A stretch of DNA of 56,255 nucleotides from Faecalitalea cylindroides ATCC 27803 (GTDB lineage Bacteria; Bacillota_I; Bacilli_A; Erysipelotrichales; Erysipelotrichaceae). A program made the translations under genes and the position numbers. The notes below the pieces were generated by a model, which saw only the letters and a program-made list of their open reading frames with translations, made no database searches and had not been told where the DNA came from. Positions 1 to 8,138 of this stretch are shown piece after piece. Position 1 is the first letter of the stretch. Each line of letters opens with the position of its first letter. The stretch is taken from assembly GCF_000469305.1 (NCBI RefSeq), contig NZ_KI270980.1, forward strand, positions 1 through 56,255. Direction: 5' to 3'.

Positions 1-1331
1 CCCGCACTGATCAATTGATCTTCGATATCTTCTGGAGATGTTTCTAGACGAACCAAGACAACACGATGTCCAGCATTTGCTGCACGTTTTGCATCTTCGG
101 CATTAAATACGACCTTACCAGTCGCTGCACCTGGACTTGCAGGAAGACCACGAGTAATTACCTGTGCATCTTTTAATGCGGCCCCATCGAATGTTGGATG
201 TAACAATGCATCCAACTGACTTGGATCAACATTTAGGATAGCTTCTTCTTTTGTCAAAAGACCTTCGGCTACCATATCACATGCAATCTTTAAAGCAGCA
301 GAAGCAGTACGTTTACCATTACGAGTCTGCAACATAAACAGTTTTTCATTTTCAATAGTAAACTCCATATCCTGCATATCTTTATAATGATTTTCAAGTT
401 TCTTTGTGATGTCTACAAATTGTTCATAAGCCTTAGGCATGATGTCTTTTAAATGATCAATTGTTTGTGGTGTACGAATACCTGCAACAACATCTTCGCC
501 CTGTGCATTCATCAAGAATTCACCGTATAGTTTGTTTTCACCAGTTGCTGGGTTACGAGTAAAGGCAACACCTGTACCAGAAGTTTCACCCATGTTACCA
601 AATACCATCATTTGAACGTTAACAGCTGTTCCCCAACTAGATGGGATATCATTCATCTTACGATAGTATTGAGCACGAGGATTTTCCCAAGATTTAAATA
701 CTGCCTCTACAGCCAGGATCAACTGTTCTTTTGGATCTGTTGGGAAATCATCATGTAATTGTTCACAATAGAATTCTTTAAATTTTTTAACCATCAATTT
801 TAAGTCATCTGTATCAAGTTCAGTATCCAATTTAACATGTTTAGCTTCTTTGATTTCGTCAATAACAGTTTCAAATTTAGCTTTTGAAAGTCCCATTACA
901 ACATCGGCAAACATTTGGATAAAACGGCGATAGCTGTCATAAGCAAAGCGTGGATTATTTGTTAATGTAGCTAGTCCTTCAACAACTTCATCATTTAAAC
1001 CTAAATTTAAGATAGTATCCATCATACCAGGCATGCTGGCGCGAGCTCCGGAGCGAACAGAAACCAAAAGTGGGTTTTCTGGAGAACCAAATTCTTTTCC
1101 AGATTCTTCTTCTAGATCTCTTAAATGATTCATGATTTCTGCAATGATACCCACACTTATTTTTTCATCATCTGCATAGTATTGATTACATGCTTCTGTC
1201 GTTACTGTAAAACCATATGGAACTGGCATTCCAAGGTTCATCATTTCAGCCAGGTTGGCTCCTTTACCACCTAGCAATTCACGCATGCTACCATTTCCTT
1301 CATGGAAATTGTAAACATATTTTTTAGCCAT
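1..1331 (-). CDS. ppdK: Pyruvate, phosphate dikinase (C-terminus cut by window edge)
   Basis: Interconverts pyruvate + ATP + Pi and PEP + AMP + PPi in the cytosol. About 443 codons of the N-terminal part are present. The protein starts MAKKYVYNFHEGNGSMRELL and continues GGKGANLAEMMNLGMPVPYGFT, the typical PPDK nucleotide-binding start. The last codons read VLVRLETSPEDIEDQLISAG, the stretch just before the catalytic-histidine swivelling domain, which lies outside the window. The ATG at 1331 is preceded by a good AGGAGG. A perfect cre box lies 28 nt upstream of the ATG, so CcpA control is likely. It follows spx on the same strand. Assignment is firm; reaction direction cannot be told from sequence. 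Confidence 0.95.
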   Translation of the reverse strand, partial: MAKKYVYNFHEGNGSMRELLGGKGANLAEMMNLGMPVPYGFTVTTEACNQYYADDEKISVGIIAEIMNHLRDLEEESGKEFGSPENPLLVSVRSGARASMPGMMDTILNLGLNDEVVEGLATLTNNPRFAYDSYRRFIQMFADVVMGLSKAKFETVIDEIKEAKHVKLDTELDTDDLKLMVKKFKEFYCEQLHDDFPTDPKEQLILAVEAVFKSWENPRAQYYRKMNDIPSSWGTAVNVQMMVFGNMGETSGTGVAFTRNPATGENKLYGEFLMNAQGEDVVAGIRTPQTIDHLKDIMPKAYEQFVDITKKLENHYKDMQDMEFTIENEKLFMLQTRNGKRTASAALKIACDMVAEGLLTKEEAILNVDPSQLDALLHPTFDGAALKDAQVITRGLPASPGAATGKVVFNAEDAKRAANAGHRVVLVRLETSPEDIEDQLISA

Positions 1332-1358
1332 TAAGTAAACCTCCTTTGATTACATTTT

Positions 1359-1372
1359 TGTAAACGTTTTCA
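1359..1372 (-). promoter_or_regulatory. cre box (CcpA site) in the ppdK leader
   Basis: The + strand reads TGTAAACGTTTTCA, a 14/14 match to the cre consensus TGWAANCGNTNWCA. It lies between spx and ppdK, close to the ppdK ribosome-binding site. I could not fix the ppdK promoter. If transcription starts upstream of the box, bound CcpA would act as a roadblock and repress. Confidence 0.75.
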
Positions 1373-1431
1373 TTACTTAAATAATATATCACATATTTAC
1401 AATAAAAGATAGAAAAAAACAGTAGATATTT

Positions 1432-1896
1432 CTACTGTTGCAGATTTACATTCATTGTAGGTTGCACTTCTTCGACTCGAAGCTTGCCACAAACCTCATA
1501 ATTTGGACAGGAATCATTACAAGTTTCTTCGCAAACCTTACGAAGATCACTTGGCATCATCATAGTGATCTCATCATCATCATAACCAACCACCAAACTC
1601 TTTTTTGACAACATGATTGGTCTTTTTAATATCGATGGATTCTTTTGAATCAATTCCACAAGTTCTTTTGTAGAAAGATCATCAATTCCCTTTTTAAGTG
1701 ACTGGAAAGCTTTAGATCGTACTGAAATAATATCTTCTGTTCCATTTTCACATCTTGATAAAATATATTTGATCTCTTTTTCATTTAAAAGAGAGGTAAA
1801 TATGTTCTTCTCGACAAATTCTATATTGTTGTCTTTTAGCCACTGTTTCGCTTTTCGACAACTTGCACAACCTGGTGATGTATAAATTATTACCAT
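1432..1896 (-). CDS. spx: Spx family redox regulator with Cys-rich C-terminal tail
   Basis: ArsC/thioredoxin-like-fold protein of 154 residues. Family Spx proteins bind the RNA polymerase alpha CTD and respond to thiol stress. Visible: the CxxC switch C10-A-S-C13 in YTSPGCASCRK, G52, R60 and R92 in KRP, all at the positions known to matter in Spx. Start chosen at the ATG at 1896 because GGAGG sits 6 nt upstream; earlier in-frame starts lack a site. Usual Spx length is about 131 residues; this one adds a tail with C122, C126, C130 and C136 (CEETCNDSCPNYEVC). Orientation is convergent with nothing and divergent from trpS. Family call firm; role of the tail unknown. Confidence 0.88.
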   Translation of the reverse strand: MVIIYTSPGCASCRKAKQWLKDNNIEFVEKNIFTSLLNEKEIKYILSRCENGTEDIISVRSKAFQSLKKGIDDLSTKELVELIQKNPSILKRPIMLSKKSLVVGYDDDEITMMMPSDLRKVCEETCNDSCPNYEVCGKLRVEEVQPTMNVNLQQ

Positions 1897-2005
1897 AGTC
1901 ATCCTCCTTTCTATAATTATATATGGATTGCTCCCCTTTCGCAATGAATATGCCCACTTTTCAAACAATGTATTAAATTAGTTAATTTTACTTAAAAATT
2001 CTAGC

Positions 2006-2034
2006 TTGTATGTCACTTATAAAAGAAGTAAAAT
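2006..2034 (+). promoter_or_regulatory. Probable trpS promoter
   Basis: TTGTAT at 2006-2011 and TAAAAT at 2029-2034 are separated by 17 bp and lie 22 nt upstream of the trpS ATG. No T-box fits in the short leader, unlike tyrS and leuS in this window. Confidence 0.6.
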
Positions 2035-2055
2035 ATATTCACTGAGGTGATTTAT

Positions 2056-3045
2056 ATGGAAAGAATGTTAAGTGGAATCAAGCCAACTGGTAGATTGCAT
2101 TTAGGAAATTATATTGGAGCTATTTCGCAATTTGTGAAATACCAGGATGAATATGAAATGTATATTTTCATTGCGAATCAACACGCTATTACGGTTCCAA
2201 CCGATCCAAAGGCATTACGTCAAAACACAAAAGATTTGATTGCCCTTTATTTGGCAGCTGGTTTAGATCCTGAAAAATGTACATTATTTTTACAGAGTGA
2301 TGTGGATGCCCACGTTAAATTAGGATGGGTGTTCACCTGCCTTACATATATGGGTGAATTGCAACGTATGACACAGTATAAAGATAAAACAGCCAAAGGT
2401 GAAACAGGTATCACAGATGGTCTATTTACTTACCCATGTTTAATGGCTGCCGATATTCTTCTATACGATGCCGACTATGTTCCTGTTGGACAAGATCAAA
2501 AACAACACGTTGAATTAACAAGACATCTAGCAGAGCGTTTTAACAATCGATACAGTGAAACTTTTGTCGTTCCACAACCACTTGAAACAAAAGTTGGTAA
2601 AAAAATCTTCTCTTTACAAGATCCAACCAAGAAAATGTCAAAAAGCGAAACAGACACAAAAGGTACGATTGACTTGTTAGATGATCCAGCTGTGGCAAGA
2701 AAGAAAATCATGTCTGCCGTAACAGATTCAGTAGGTATTATTCAATATGACCCAGAAAGTCAACCAGGTCTTGCAAATTTATTAACGATACAATCAGTTT
2801 TAGCCAATGAACCAATTGAAGATATCGTAAAACGCTACGAAGGTAAAGGTTATGGAGAATTGAAAAAGGAAATTGGACAAACTGTATTTGATTTTTTAAC
2901 AGATTTACAAGCAAAATATAAAAAAATCATTGAAAGCAACGTTATTGACCAGATCCTTGAAGAAGGAGCTAAAAAAGCAAGCTATGTTGCCAACAAAAAG
3001 ATTCGTAAAGTCTATAAAAAAATCGGCTTTACTATCACAAAATAA
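2056..3045 (+). CDS. trpS: Tryptophan--tRNA ligase
   Basis: Charges tRNA-Trp with tryptophan using ATP. Class Ic synthetase of 329 residues, normal length. HIGH-type motif HLGNYIG near residues 16-22 and KKMSKS near 194-199 are clear. The ATG at 2056 is preceded by GAGGTGA with 5 nt spacing, so the in-frame GTG at 2047, which lies inside that site, is not the start. It is a single-gene unit with its own promoter and a strong terminator downstream, divergent from spx. Confidence 0.95.
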   Translation: MERMLSGIKPTGRLHLGNYIGAISQFVKYQDEYEMYIFIANQHAITVPTDPKALRQNTKDLIALYLAAGLDPEKCTLFLQSDVDAHVKLGWVFTCLTYMGELQRMTQYKDKTAKGETGITDGLFTYPCLMAADILLYDADYVPVGQDQKQHVELTRHLAERFNNRYSETFVVPQPLETKVGKKIFSLQDPTKKMSKSETDTKGTIDLLDDPAVARKKIMSAVTDSVGIIQYDPESQPGLANLLTIQSVLANEPIEDIVKRYEGKGYGELKKEIGQTVFDFLTDLQAKYKKIIESNVIDQILEEGAKKASYVANKKIRKVYKKIGFTITK

Positions 3046-3070
3046 AGTTAATACCAACACAAAATATATA

Positions 3071-3108
3071 AAGAACTGGAATATTTAAAAGAAATCCAGT
3101 TCTTTTTT
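3071..3108. terminator. Intrinsic terminator after trpS
   Basis: A 10-bp perfect stem, AAGAACTGGA with TCCAGTTCTT, and a 14-nt loop, followed by T-rich sequence. It sits between the convergent ends of trpS and the UDG-like gene and may serve both. Confidence 0.85.
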
Positions 3109-3124
3109 ATTTTCTCAGTCATTT

Positions 3125-4072
3125 TTATTGATAGACGTTCTTTATGAATTTTAATAATCTTTCTTCGCTGGTCTCATTATTTTCCATACTTTTATTCCAG
3201 CTTCTATTACTTGGATGATTGCATAAACAAAATTTATTTTCAGGTATAAGATAAGTTTTACCATAATTTTTATGTAAGCCCCAGTAAAATTCGAAAGATT
3301 TTCTAGCTTTTGCAGAACAAATGATAATATTTGGTTCGTCTAAAGCTTTCCAAACTCTAATCAAGTTTAAATAACTAAAAAGTGAATCGATATATTCATG
3401 CTTTATAGAAGCGCCGGTATATTCCGATGGTCTTAAAAAGTAATTCATGAATGCAATGGATTGTATAGTATCCTCAATTTGTTCATTTTCAATATTGAAT
3501 ATAGGTTTTAATATTTTTCCAAATAATGCTCTAAATCTTTTATTGTTTTTTATATTATTTTTTACAACATTTTCAGTCCATATGTACTCAATATCTTCTC
3601 TATATAGAGAGATTTCACTTTTTGAAGATGATTGTAATTTTTCCCAACTAAAATCAAAATCATACCATTGTTCTTTTAACCATTTATTTTTATCTTCATC
3701 TGTTTCATACAATTTTTCATAAAATCTTGATAGAGATGGTAAATAATGACTTTCTAAAACTAGCAGAAATTTCTTATTTTGTTCAGAATAATGCTTACCG
3801 ACAAATGGAGTTAAAAACGGATGTTTGTTATAGAAATCATTAAAGATACATTTCACTTCTTTATCCTCTACTTTAGTTTTTACAAAATTTGAACCGAATA
3901 TACCTTTAACTAAATCTGAAGTTATATCCAATTTTTGATCCATTATATTCTTCATTTCTTCAGTATTACAAATTTCTGCGTCAATCTCCTCATTTGAGGA
4001 ATAATAAGAAGACATTTCTTTAACCAGATTAACTTTTTGTTCGTATGTTTCGTATAATTGTTCTTCACTCAT
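3125..4072 (-). CDS. Hypothetical protein with uracil-DNA-glycosylase-superfamily-like motifs
   Basis: Not recognised with certainty; 315 residues. Three segments in order resemble the UDG fold: KKFLLVLESHYLP (100-112, strand plus motif A position), NIIICSAKARKSF (248-260, like the strand-G-x-x-A-x-x-x-L element) and KFCLCNHPSN (280-289, like motif B HPS). The N-terminal 90 residues are charged and helical and match nothing I know. Its ATG overlaps the stop of the upstream WYL regulator by 8 nt (ATGAGTGA), with AGGAG in front, so the two are translated together. AT-rich codon use suggests an accessory gene. It could act on DNA or nucleotides in defence, or be a non-catalytic relative; this is inference from short motifs. 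Confidence 0.45.
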   Translation of the reverse strand: MSEEQLYETYEQKVNLVKEMSSYYSSNEEIDAEICNTEEMKNIMDQKLDITSDLVKGIFGSNFVKTKVEDKEVKCIFNDFYNKHPFLTPFVGKHYSEQNKKFLLVLESHYLPSLSRFYEKLYETDEDKNKWLKEQWYDFDFSWEKLQSSSKSEISLYREDIEYIWTENVVKNNIKNNKRFRALFGKILKPIFNIENEQIEDTIQSIAFMNYFLRPSEYTGASIKHEYIDSLFSYLNLIRVWKALDEPNIIICSAKARKSFEFYWGLHKNYGKTYLIPENKFCLCNHPSNRSWNKSMENNETSEERLLKFIKNVYQ

Positions 4073-5081
4073 AATTCTTAGCTCCTATTTCTATTTCTTC
4101 TTTGATCGTTTCAACTAATTCTTTTGGGCTTAATACTTTAACATGTCTTACATACTGTAAAGCCCAATACTTCATAGCGTTTAAATTGACATATACGCTT
4201 ACTCTCAATGTGTCTTCGTCTATTCTTTCAAACTCAGTCTCCTTTCCAAACCAATCTAATATTTCAGTAACCAAATATGCTTTTGCTTCGAAAACTACTC
4301 GAACACTTTTTCCCGCAAACATATAGATATGTTCAGCCATATGTTTTGGCAAATCTAAGCCATATTTGATGTCTTTTACTTCTTCTTTTGGCTTACATGA
4401 AGTAGGCAGTATTTCAATATCTGTAATCCTATCGATTCTATAATGGGATATATTGTCATATTTATCATAATTGCAAATTAAATAATACCGGCCGTTTGTC
4501 GCAGCCATCTGATATGGATTAACAATATATTTTTCTTCTCTTTTAGGATGCATTTTTTTATCGATCCCATAAACATTATATGTAAATTGAACTTGTCTTT
4601 GCTTCTCTATAGCTTCATCTAAAACTTCGATTGTATAGAACAGTTCTTTGTTCTGAATCGTATTTTCAGGAAGGTTGTTCATATGTTTGATCTTAATTTT
4701 ATCTTCGTTGGAAGATAATCTAGAAATCTTATCAATGAGTTGTTTGCACTGTGATGTTGGAATGTGTTTCGAGAATAATAATCCATCAATAATATATCTA
4801 AGTTCAGAATCTTCAAACTCTCTTTCTAAATACCAGTCTGTATAAACAATTTCATGATCTCCATTTTTCTTTTGTCGGGTTTTCTCAGTGTAATTTATAT
4901 CATAGCCAAAATCAATCAGATTCATTAGATTTCTTTTGATTGCTTTTCGATCAACCTTCATATCATACTCGAACTCAAGAATATTCTGAATTTCTTTCTG
5001 TGTTAAAGGATGCTCTACATCTGAATGCTCTTTTAATATTTTTAAAATATTCATTATTATCAGTTTCTTTGACTGTTTCAT
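4065..5081 (-). CDS. WYL-domain transcriptional regulator with N-terminal HTH
   Basis: Predicted DNA-binding, ligand-sensing regulator of 338 residues. Residues 1-70 form a winged-helix region (KLIIMNILKILKEH, then TQKEIQNIL). The centre carries the WYL domain (VQFTYNVYGIDKK, then VNPYQMAATNGRYYLICNY and HYRIDRITDIEIL). The rest fits a WCX C-terminal extension (SVRVVFEAKAYLVTEILDWF). Start taken at 5081 (MKQSKKL) because GAGG lies upstream; an extension to 5144 is open but lacks a site. Forms an overlapping two-gene unit with the UDG-like gene and faces the unknown gene at 5180 across 98 bp. WYL regulators often control phage-defence genes; that role here is inferred. Confidence 0.82.
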   Translation of the reverse strand: MKQSKKLIIMNILKILKEHSDVEHPLTQKEIQNILEFEYDMKVDRKAIKRNLMNLIDFGYDINYTEKTRQKKNGDHEIVYTDWYLEREFEDSELRYIIDGLLFSKHIPTSQCKQLIDKISRLSSNEDKIKIKHMNNLPENTIQNKELFYTIEVLDEAIEKQRQVQFTYNVYGIDKKMHPKREEKYIVNPYQMAATNGRYYLICNYDKYDNISHYRIDRITDIEILPTSCKPKEEVKDIKYGLDLPKHMAEHIYMFAGKSVRVVFEAKAYLVTEILDWFGKETEFERIDEDTLRVSVYVNLNAMKYWALQYVRHVKVLSPKELVETIKEEIEIGAKNYE

Positions 5082-5143
5082 GATATTGTCCTCATCTCTA
5101 GTATACCATATAGGCTTTTCTTTGATGTACTCTTTTTGGTTCA

Positions 5144-5166
5144 TGGATATCTATAAAATGTATCCA
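5144..5166. repeat. Inverted repeat, candidate WYL-regulator operator
   Basis: TGGATA (5144-5149) and TATCCA (5161-5166) form a perfect 6-bp inverted repeat with an 11-nt spacer. The centre spans one DNA turn from the next, and the repeat overlaps a possible -10 (TATAAA, 5152-5157) just upstream of the divergent gene. A chance match is possible. Confidence 0.35.
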
Positions 5167-5179
5167 GGAGGATATGTTT

Positions 5180-5878
5180 ATGAAAGGTAAAGAAACGTTT
5201 ATAAAAGTGATTGAGGATCCTGTCCTTTATGCAGAAGATCATAATTTAATAATTGTCTTATTTGACTTAAAAAAACTGTTTGTAGAATATGACTCCAGAT
5301 CCAATTATTTAAACACTTTAAAAGAAATCATCGAATTAAAAAGAGAATCAAATGATCTATCTATTGAGGAATCTTTTGAATATTCCTCTTATTTAACAAA
5401 AGGCAAATGTATTGAAGTTTTAATGAATTTATTAGAAAAAACGATTCATGATAAACTGTATACTGAAAATATATTTAATTTTATCAATATAGACATTTCC
5501 AGTTTAAACCCGTATAAACAGTTCATATTCTTCAAACAGTTTGTAAAGAATAAAATAAGATATAGAGTAATTCGTTTAGAGGCTTTAATGATATTTTTAA
5601 CACTTCACCAAGAAAAGTATGGAAATAAAAAGAATTTAAACATTTTCTTTCTTGATTCAACAGATGATTATGATTTAAGTTCCATTCCTTTTGAAATCAG
5701 GAACATGGTGAACTATTCATACTTGCTATCTATATTCAAAAATATTAAGATTCCTTTTCCGTATGTATTCTTAAATCCGTCTGTTTATCTACCTCGAAAA
5801 TCTTATCCGTTTTTTATTAATATTATAAATGAGATTAATTCTTCTAAAATGAATAAAATTCTCATTATTCATGCTTAA
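5180..5878 (+). CDS. Hypothetical protein of the WYL islet
   Basis: Unrecognised soluble protein of 232 residues, rich in Lys, Asn, Ile and Phe. No signal peptide, membrane segment or known motif is visible; predicted mostly helical with hydrophobic strands such as HNLIIVLFDLKKLFVEY near the start and KNLNIFFLDSTDDYD further on. The ATG at 5180 is preferred to the one at 5174 since GGAGG (5167-5171) then has 8 nt spacing. It is divergent from the WYL regulator, with which it shares the intergenic region and the inverted repeat, so it may be a target. Function unknown. Confidence 0.6.
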   Translation: MKGKETFIKVIEDPVLYAEDHNLIIVLFDLKKLFVEYDSRSNYLNTLKEIIELKRESNDLSIEESFEYSSYLTKGKCIEVLMNLLEKTIHDKLYTENIFNFINIDISSLNPYKQFIFFKQFVKNKIRYRVIRLEALMIFLTLHQEKYGNKKNLNIFFLDSTDDYDLSSIPFEIRNMVNYSYLLSIFKNIKIPFPYVFLNPSVYLPRKSYPFFINIINEINSSKMNKILIIHA

Positions 5879-5907
5879 ACAACATAGTTTAAAAAATAAA
5901 AAGAAAA

Positions 5908-5945
5908 CAGGAACTGCAACATAAACAGTTCCTGAATTTTATTTT
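5908..5945. terminator. Bidirectional terminator
   Basis: Stem CAGGAACTG / CAGTTCCTG (9 bp, 9-nt loop) with T-rich tracts on both strands. It separates the convergent unknown gene and uppP. Confidence 0.8.
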
Positions 5946-5996
5946 AGATGTACACTCTAAAACATTTAGTCGTACGTTAATAATTTTTGACTCTTA

Positions 5997-6821
5997 TTAT
6001 AAGATATAAAAGAACAATAATACAAAGATACCAAGTGCGATACGATACCATCCAAAACTAGTAAAGTCATGTTTTTTAACATAATTCAATAGTCCTTGTA
6101 TCGCAAAGACACTCACGACAAAACTTACAAATGTACCTACAAATAAAAGGGCCCATTGATCAAGAGTAAACATGCCTGTTTCCATGAAATACTTAACAAT
6201 TTTCAACAAGCTTGCACCTGCCATTACAGGAATTGCGATAAAAAACGAAAACTCGCTTGCGACATATCTTGAGCATCCACAATATAGACCTCCTAAGATC
6301 GTAGCTCCAGATCTAGAAGTTCCTGGAATTAAGGCCAGACATTGAAAAAAGCCTATCTTTAAAGAAGTGAGAACATCTAATTCGTTCAGCGATTCTATCG
6401 TTACTTTTTTTGGATGCTTAGCTGTAATGATAAAAATGATACCATATGTTATCAAAGCAACCGCAATTACAAAATTGGCAGATAAGAACTGCTCAATGAT
6501 ATCATCTAGAAAAAAGCCTATGACAGCCGCGGGAATACACCCTATAATAACAAGTTTCCAAAGATGAAATGTTTCTCTTTTCTTTTTTGATGATTTTTCA
6601 GGGTCAAAAGGATTTAATTTACGAAAATATAAGAATAAAACAGCCAATATACTTCCAAACTGAATCACAACTTTGAATACTTCAAAGAAAGCTGCTGGCG
6701 TTAATGGCCATATGGTATCAAATATGATCAAATGACCCGTACTGCTGATAGGCAGCCATTCCGTAATACCTTGTATAATCCCTAAAAAGAAGGCTTTTAT
6801 CAAATTAAATATGAAATCCAT
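5997..6821 (-). CDS. uppP: Undecaprenyl-diphosphatase (BacA/UppP)
   Basis: Integral membrane enzyme that dephosphorylates undecaprenyl pyrophosphate to recycle the lipid carrier for cell-wall synthesis; extra copies give bacitracin tolerance. 274 residues, normal length, about eight membrane segments. The N-terminal family signature GIIQGITEWLPISSTGHL (residues 15-32) and the second motif PGTSRSGATILGGL are both present. RBS GAGAGG lies upstream of the ATG. It follows murD by 5 nt, so mraY-murD-uppP form one transcription unit for the lipid-linked steps of peptidoglycan synthesis. Confidence 0.96.
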   Translation of the reverse strand: MDFIFNLIKAFFLGIIQGITEWLPISSTGHLIIFDTIWPLTPAAFFEVFKVVIQFGSILAVLFLYFRKLNPFDPEKSSKKKRETFHLWKLVIIGCIPAAVIGFFLDDIIEQFLSANFVIAVALITYGIIFIITAKHPKKVTIESLNELDVLTSLKIGFFQCLALIPGTSRSGATILGGLYCGCSRYVASEFSFFIAIPVMAGASLLKIVKYFMETGMFTLDQWALLFVGTFVSFVVSVFAIQGLLNYVKKHDFTSFGWYRIALGIFVLLFFYIL

Positions 6822-6826
6822 TGTCT

Positions 6827-8137
6827 TTATCCTCTCTTAGCGATCTCTTCAACAAGATCTTTGAATATCTCCCCTCGAATTTCATAGTTTTTAAACTGAT
6901 CAAAACTTGAACATGCTGGACTTAATAAGATCACATCCCCTTCTTCCATGATCTCAATCGCATGATTTAGTGCATCTTTCATCGTTTGACAAGAAGTTTG
7001 ATTTGTAAAGATTGATTTAAAATGATCTTTGGTCTGACCAAAAGAGAAACAATGTTTGATCTTATGGTCATACTGTTTTAGATCATCAAAAGATATATGC
7101 TTATCCTTACCACCACATAACAAGATCACATTCTTATCAAAAGCAGATAAAGCTGCACAAGCTGCATGTGTGTTTGTAGCTTTCGAATCATTATAGAAAC
7201 GAACCCCACTGATCGTATTAACATATTCGATACGATGTTCTACGCCTTTAAAGCTACGAATCACGGATTGGATCGTTTCTAGATCAATTCCCATCTTATA
7301 TGCCATGCAGGCTGCCATCATTGCATTTCCACAATTAAAATCGCCTACTATTTTTAAATCACTTAGCTTAAACAAAATCTCATCCTTTAGATAAGCAAAT
7401 GTGTCATCTTTATATAAATCTGCTTCTTGCGTTAAAGAAAAATCAATTACCTGACACGGGATATTTTGTGCATATTTTACAATATTTTCATCATCTATAT
7501 TACGGATAAACCAATCTTGAGAATTACAGTTTTTATAGATCAACATCTTTGATTGATAATATTCTTCTAAAGAATCCATATAATCCAAATGATCTGGTGC
7601 CAAGTTTGTTACAACAGAAATCTTTGGCTGAAAAGTATCAATACCTAAAAGTTGGAAGTTACTTAATTCCAATGCTACATTAAAGGTTTCTTCTTGATGT
7701 ATTAAAGCAAGTTCGCTTAATGGTGTTCCGATGTTCCCGGCCACTAAAGCTTTTTCTTTTGCGTTTAACATCTCATACAAAAGTGTCGTGACCGTTGTTT
7801 TTCCATCTGTTCCAGTAACGGCAGCATATTTAAATCCAGGCGCAAATCGATAAGCTATTTCTATTTCCGTATAAATTGGTACACCAGCTTTTTGAAAATG
7901 CTTAACAATAGGAACTCGATATGGAATTCCTGGATTTTTTACCACAAATGGATAGTCTTTTTCTAGCAACCAGTCAGGATGACCATTATCCACGACTTCA
8001 ATGCCTAGTGCTTCTAAATCCATTTTTTCTTTAACTTCATTGGAATCTGTCAAAATGACATGATATCCATTCTTTTGAAGAAGTTTACTAACCGCAATAC
8101 CACTTCGTGCAGCTCCTATGACCAAAACTGTTTCCAT
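6827..8137 (-). CDS. murD: UDP-N-acetylmuramoyl-L-alanine--D-glutamate ligase
   Basis: Cytosolic Mur ligase that adds D-Glu to UDP-MurNAc-L-Ala using ATP. 436 residues. N-terminal Rossmann region METVLVIGAARSGIAVSKLL, central ATP loop VTGTDGKTTVTTLL (about 108-121), substrate region APDHLDYM and C-terminal VILLSPACSSFDQFKNYEIRG element (written here in part) match MurD. The start lies 1 nt after the mraY stop, with GGGGGT upstream. No murE, murF or murG is adjacent, so the dcw cluster is split in this genome. Confidence 0.95.
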   Translation of the reverse strand: METVLVIGAARSGIAVSKLLQKNGYHVILTDSNEVKEKMDLEALGIEVVDNGHPDWLLEKDYPFVVKNPGIPYRVPIVKHFQKAGVPIYTEIEIAYRFAPGFKYAAVTGTDGKTTVTTLLYEMLNAKEKALVAGNIGTPLSELALIHQEETFNVALELSNFQLLGIDTFQPKISVVTNLAPDHLDYMDSLEEYYQSKMLIYKNCNSQDWFIRNIDDENIVKYAQNIPCQVIDFSLTQEADLYKDDTFAYLKDEILFKLSDLKIVGDFNCGNAMMAACMAYKMGIDLETIQSVIRSFKGVEHRIEYVNTISGVRFYNDSKATNTHAACAALSAFDKNVILLCGGKDKHISFDDLKQYDHKIKHCFSFGQTKDHFKSIFTNQTSCQTMKDALNHAIEIMEEGDVILLSPACSSFDQFKNYEIRGEIFKDLVEEIAKRG

Positions 8138-8138
8138 A

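Noticed and set aside
1970-2050. T-box or trp leader before trpS
   Set aside because: The leader is too short and lacks the GGTGGTACCGCG signature.
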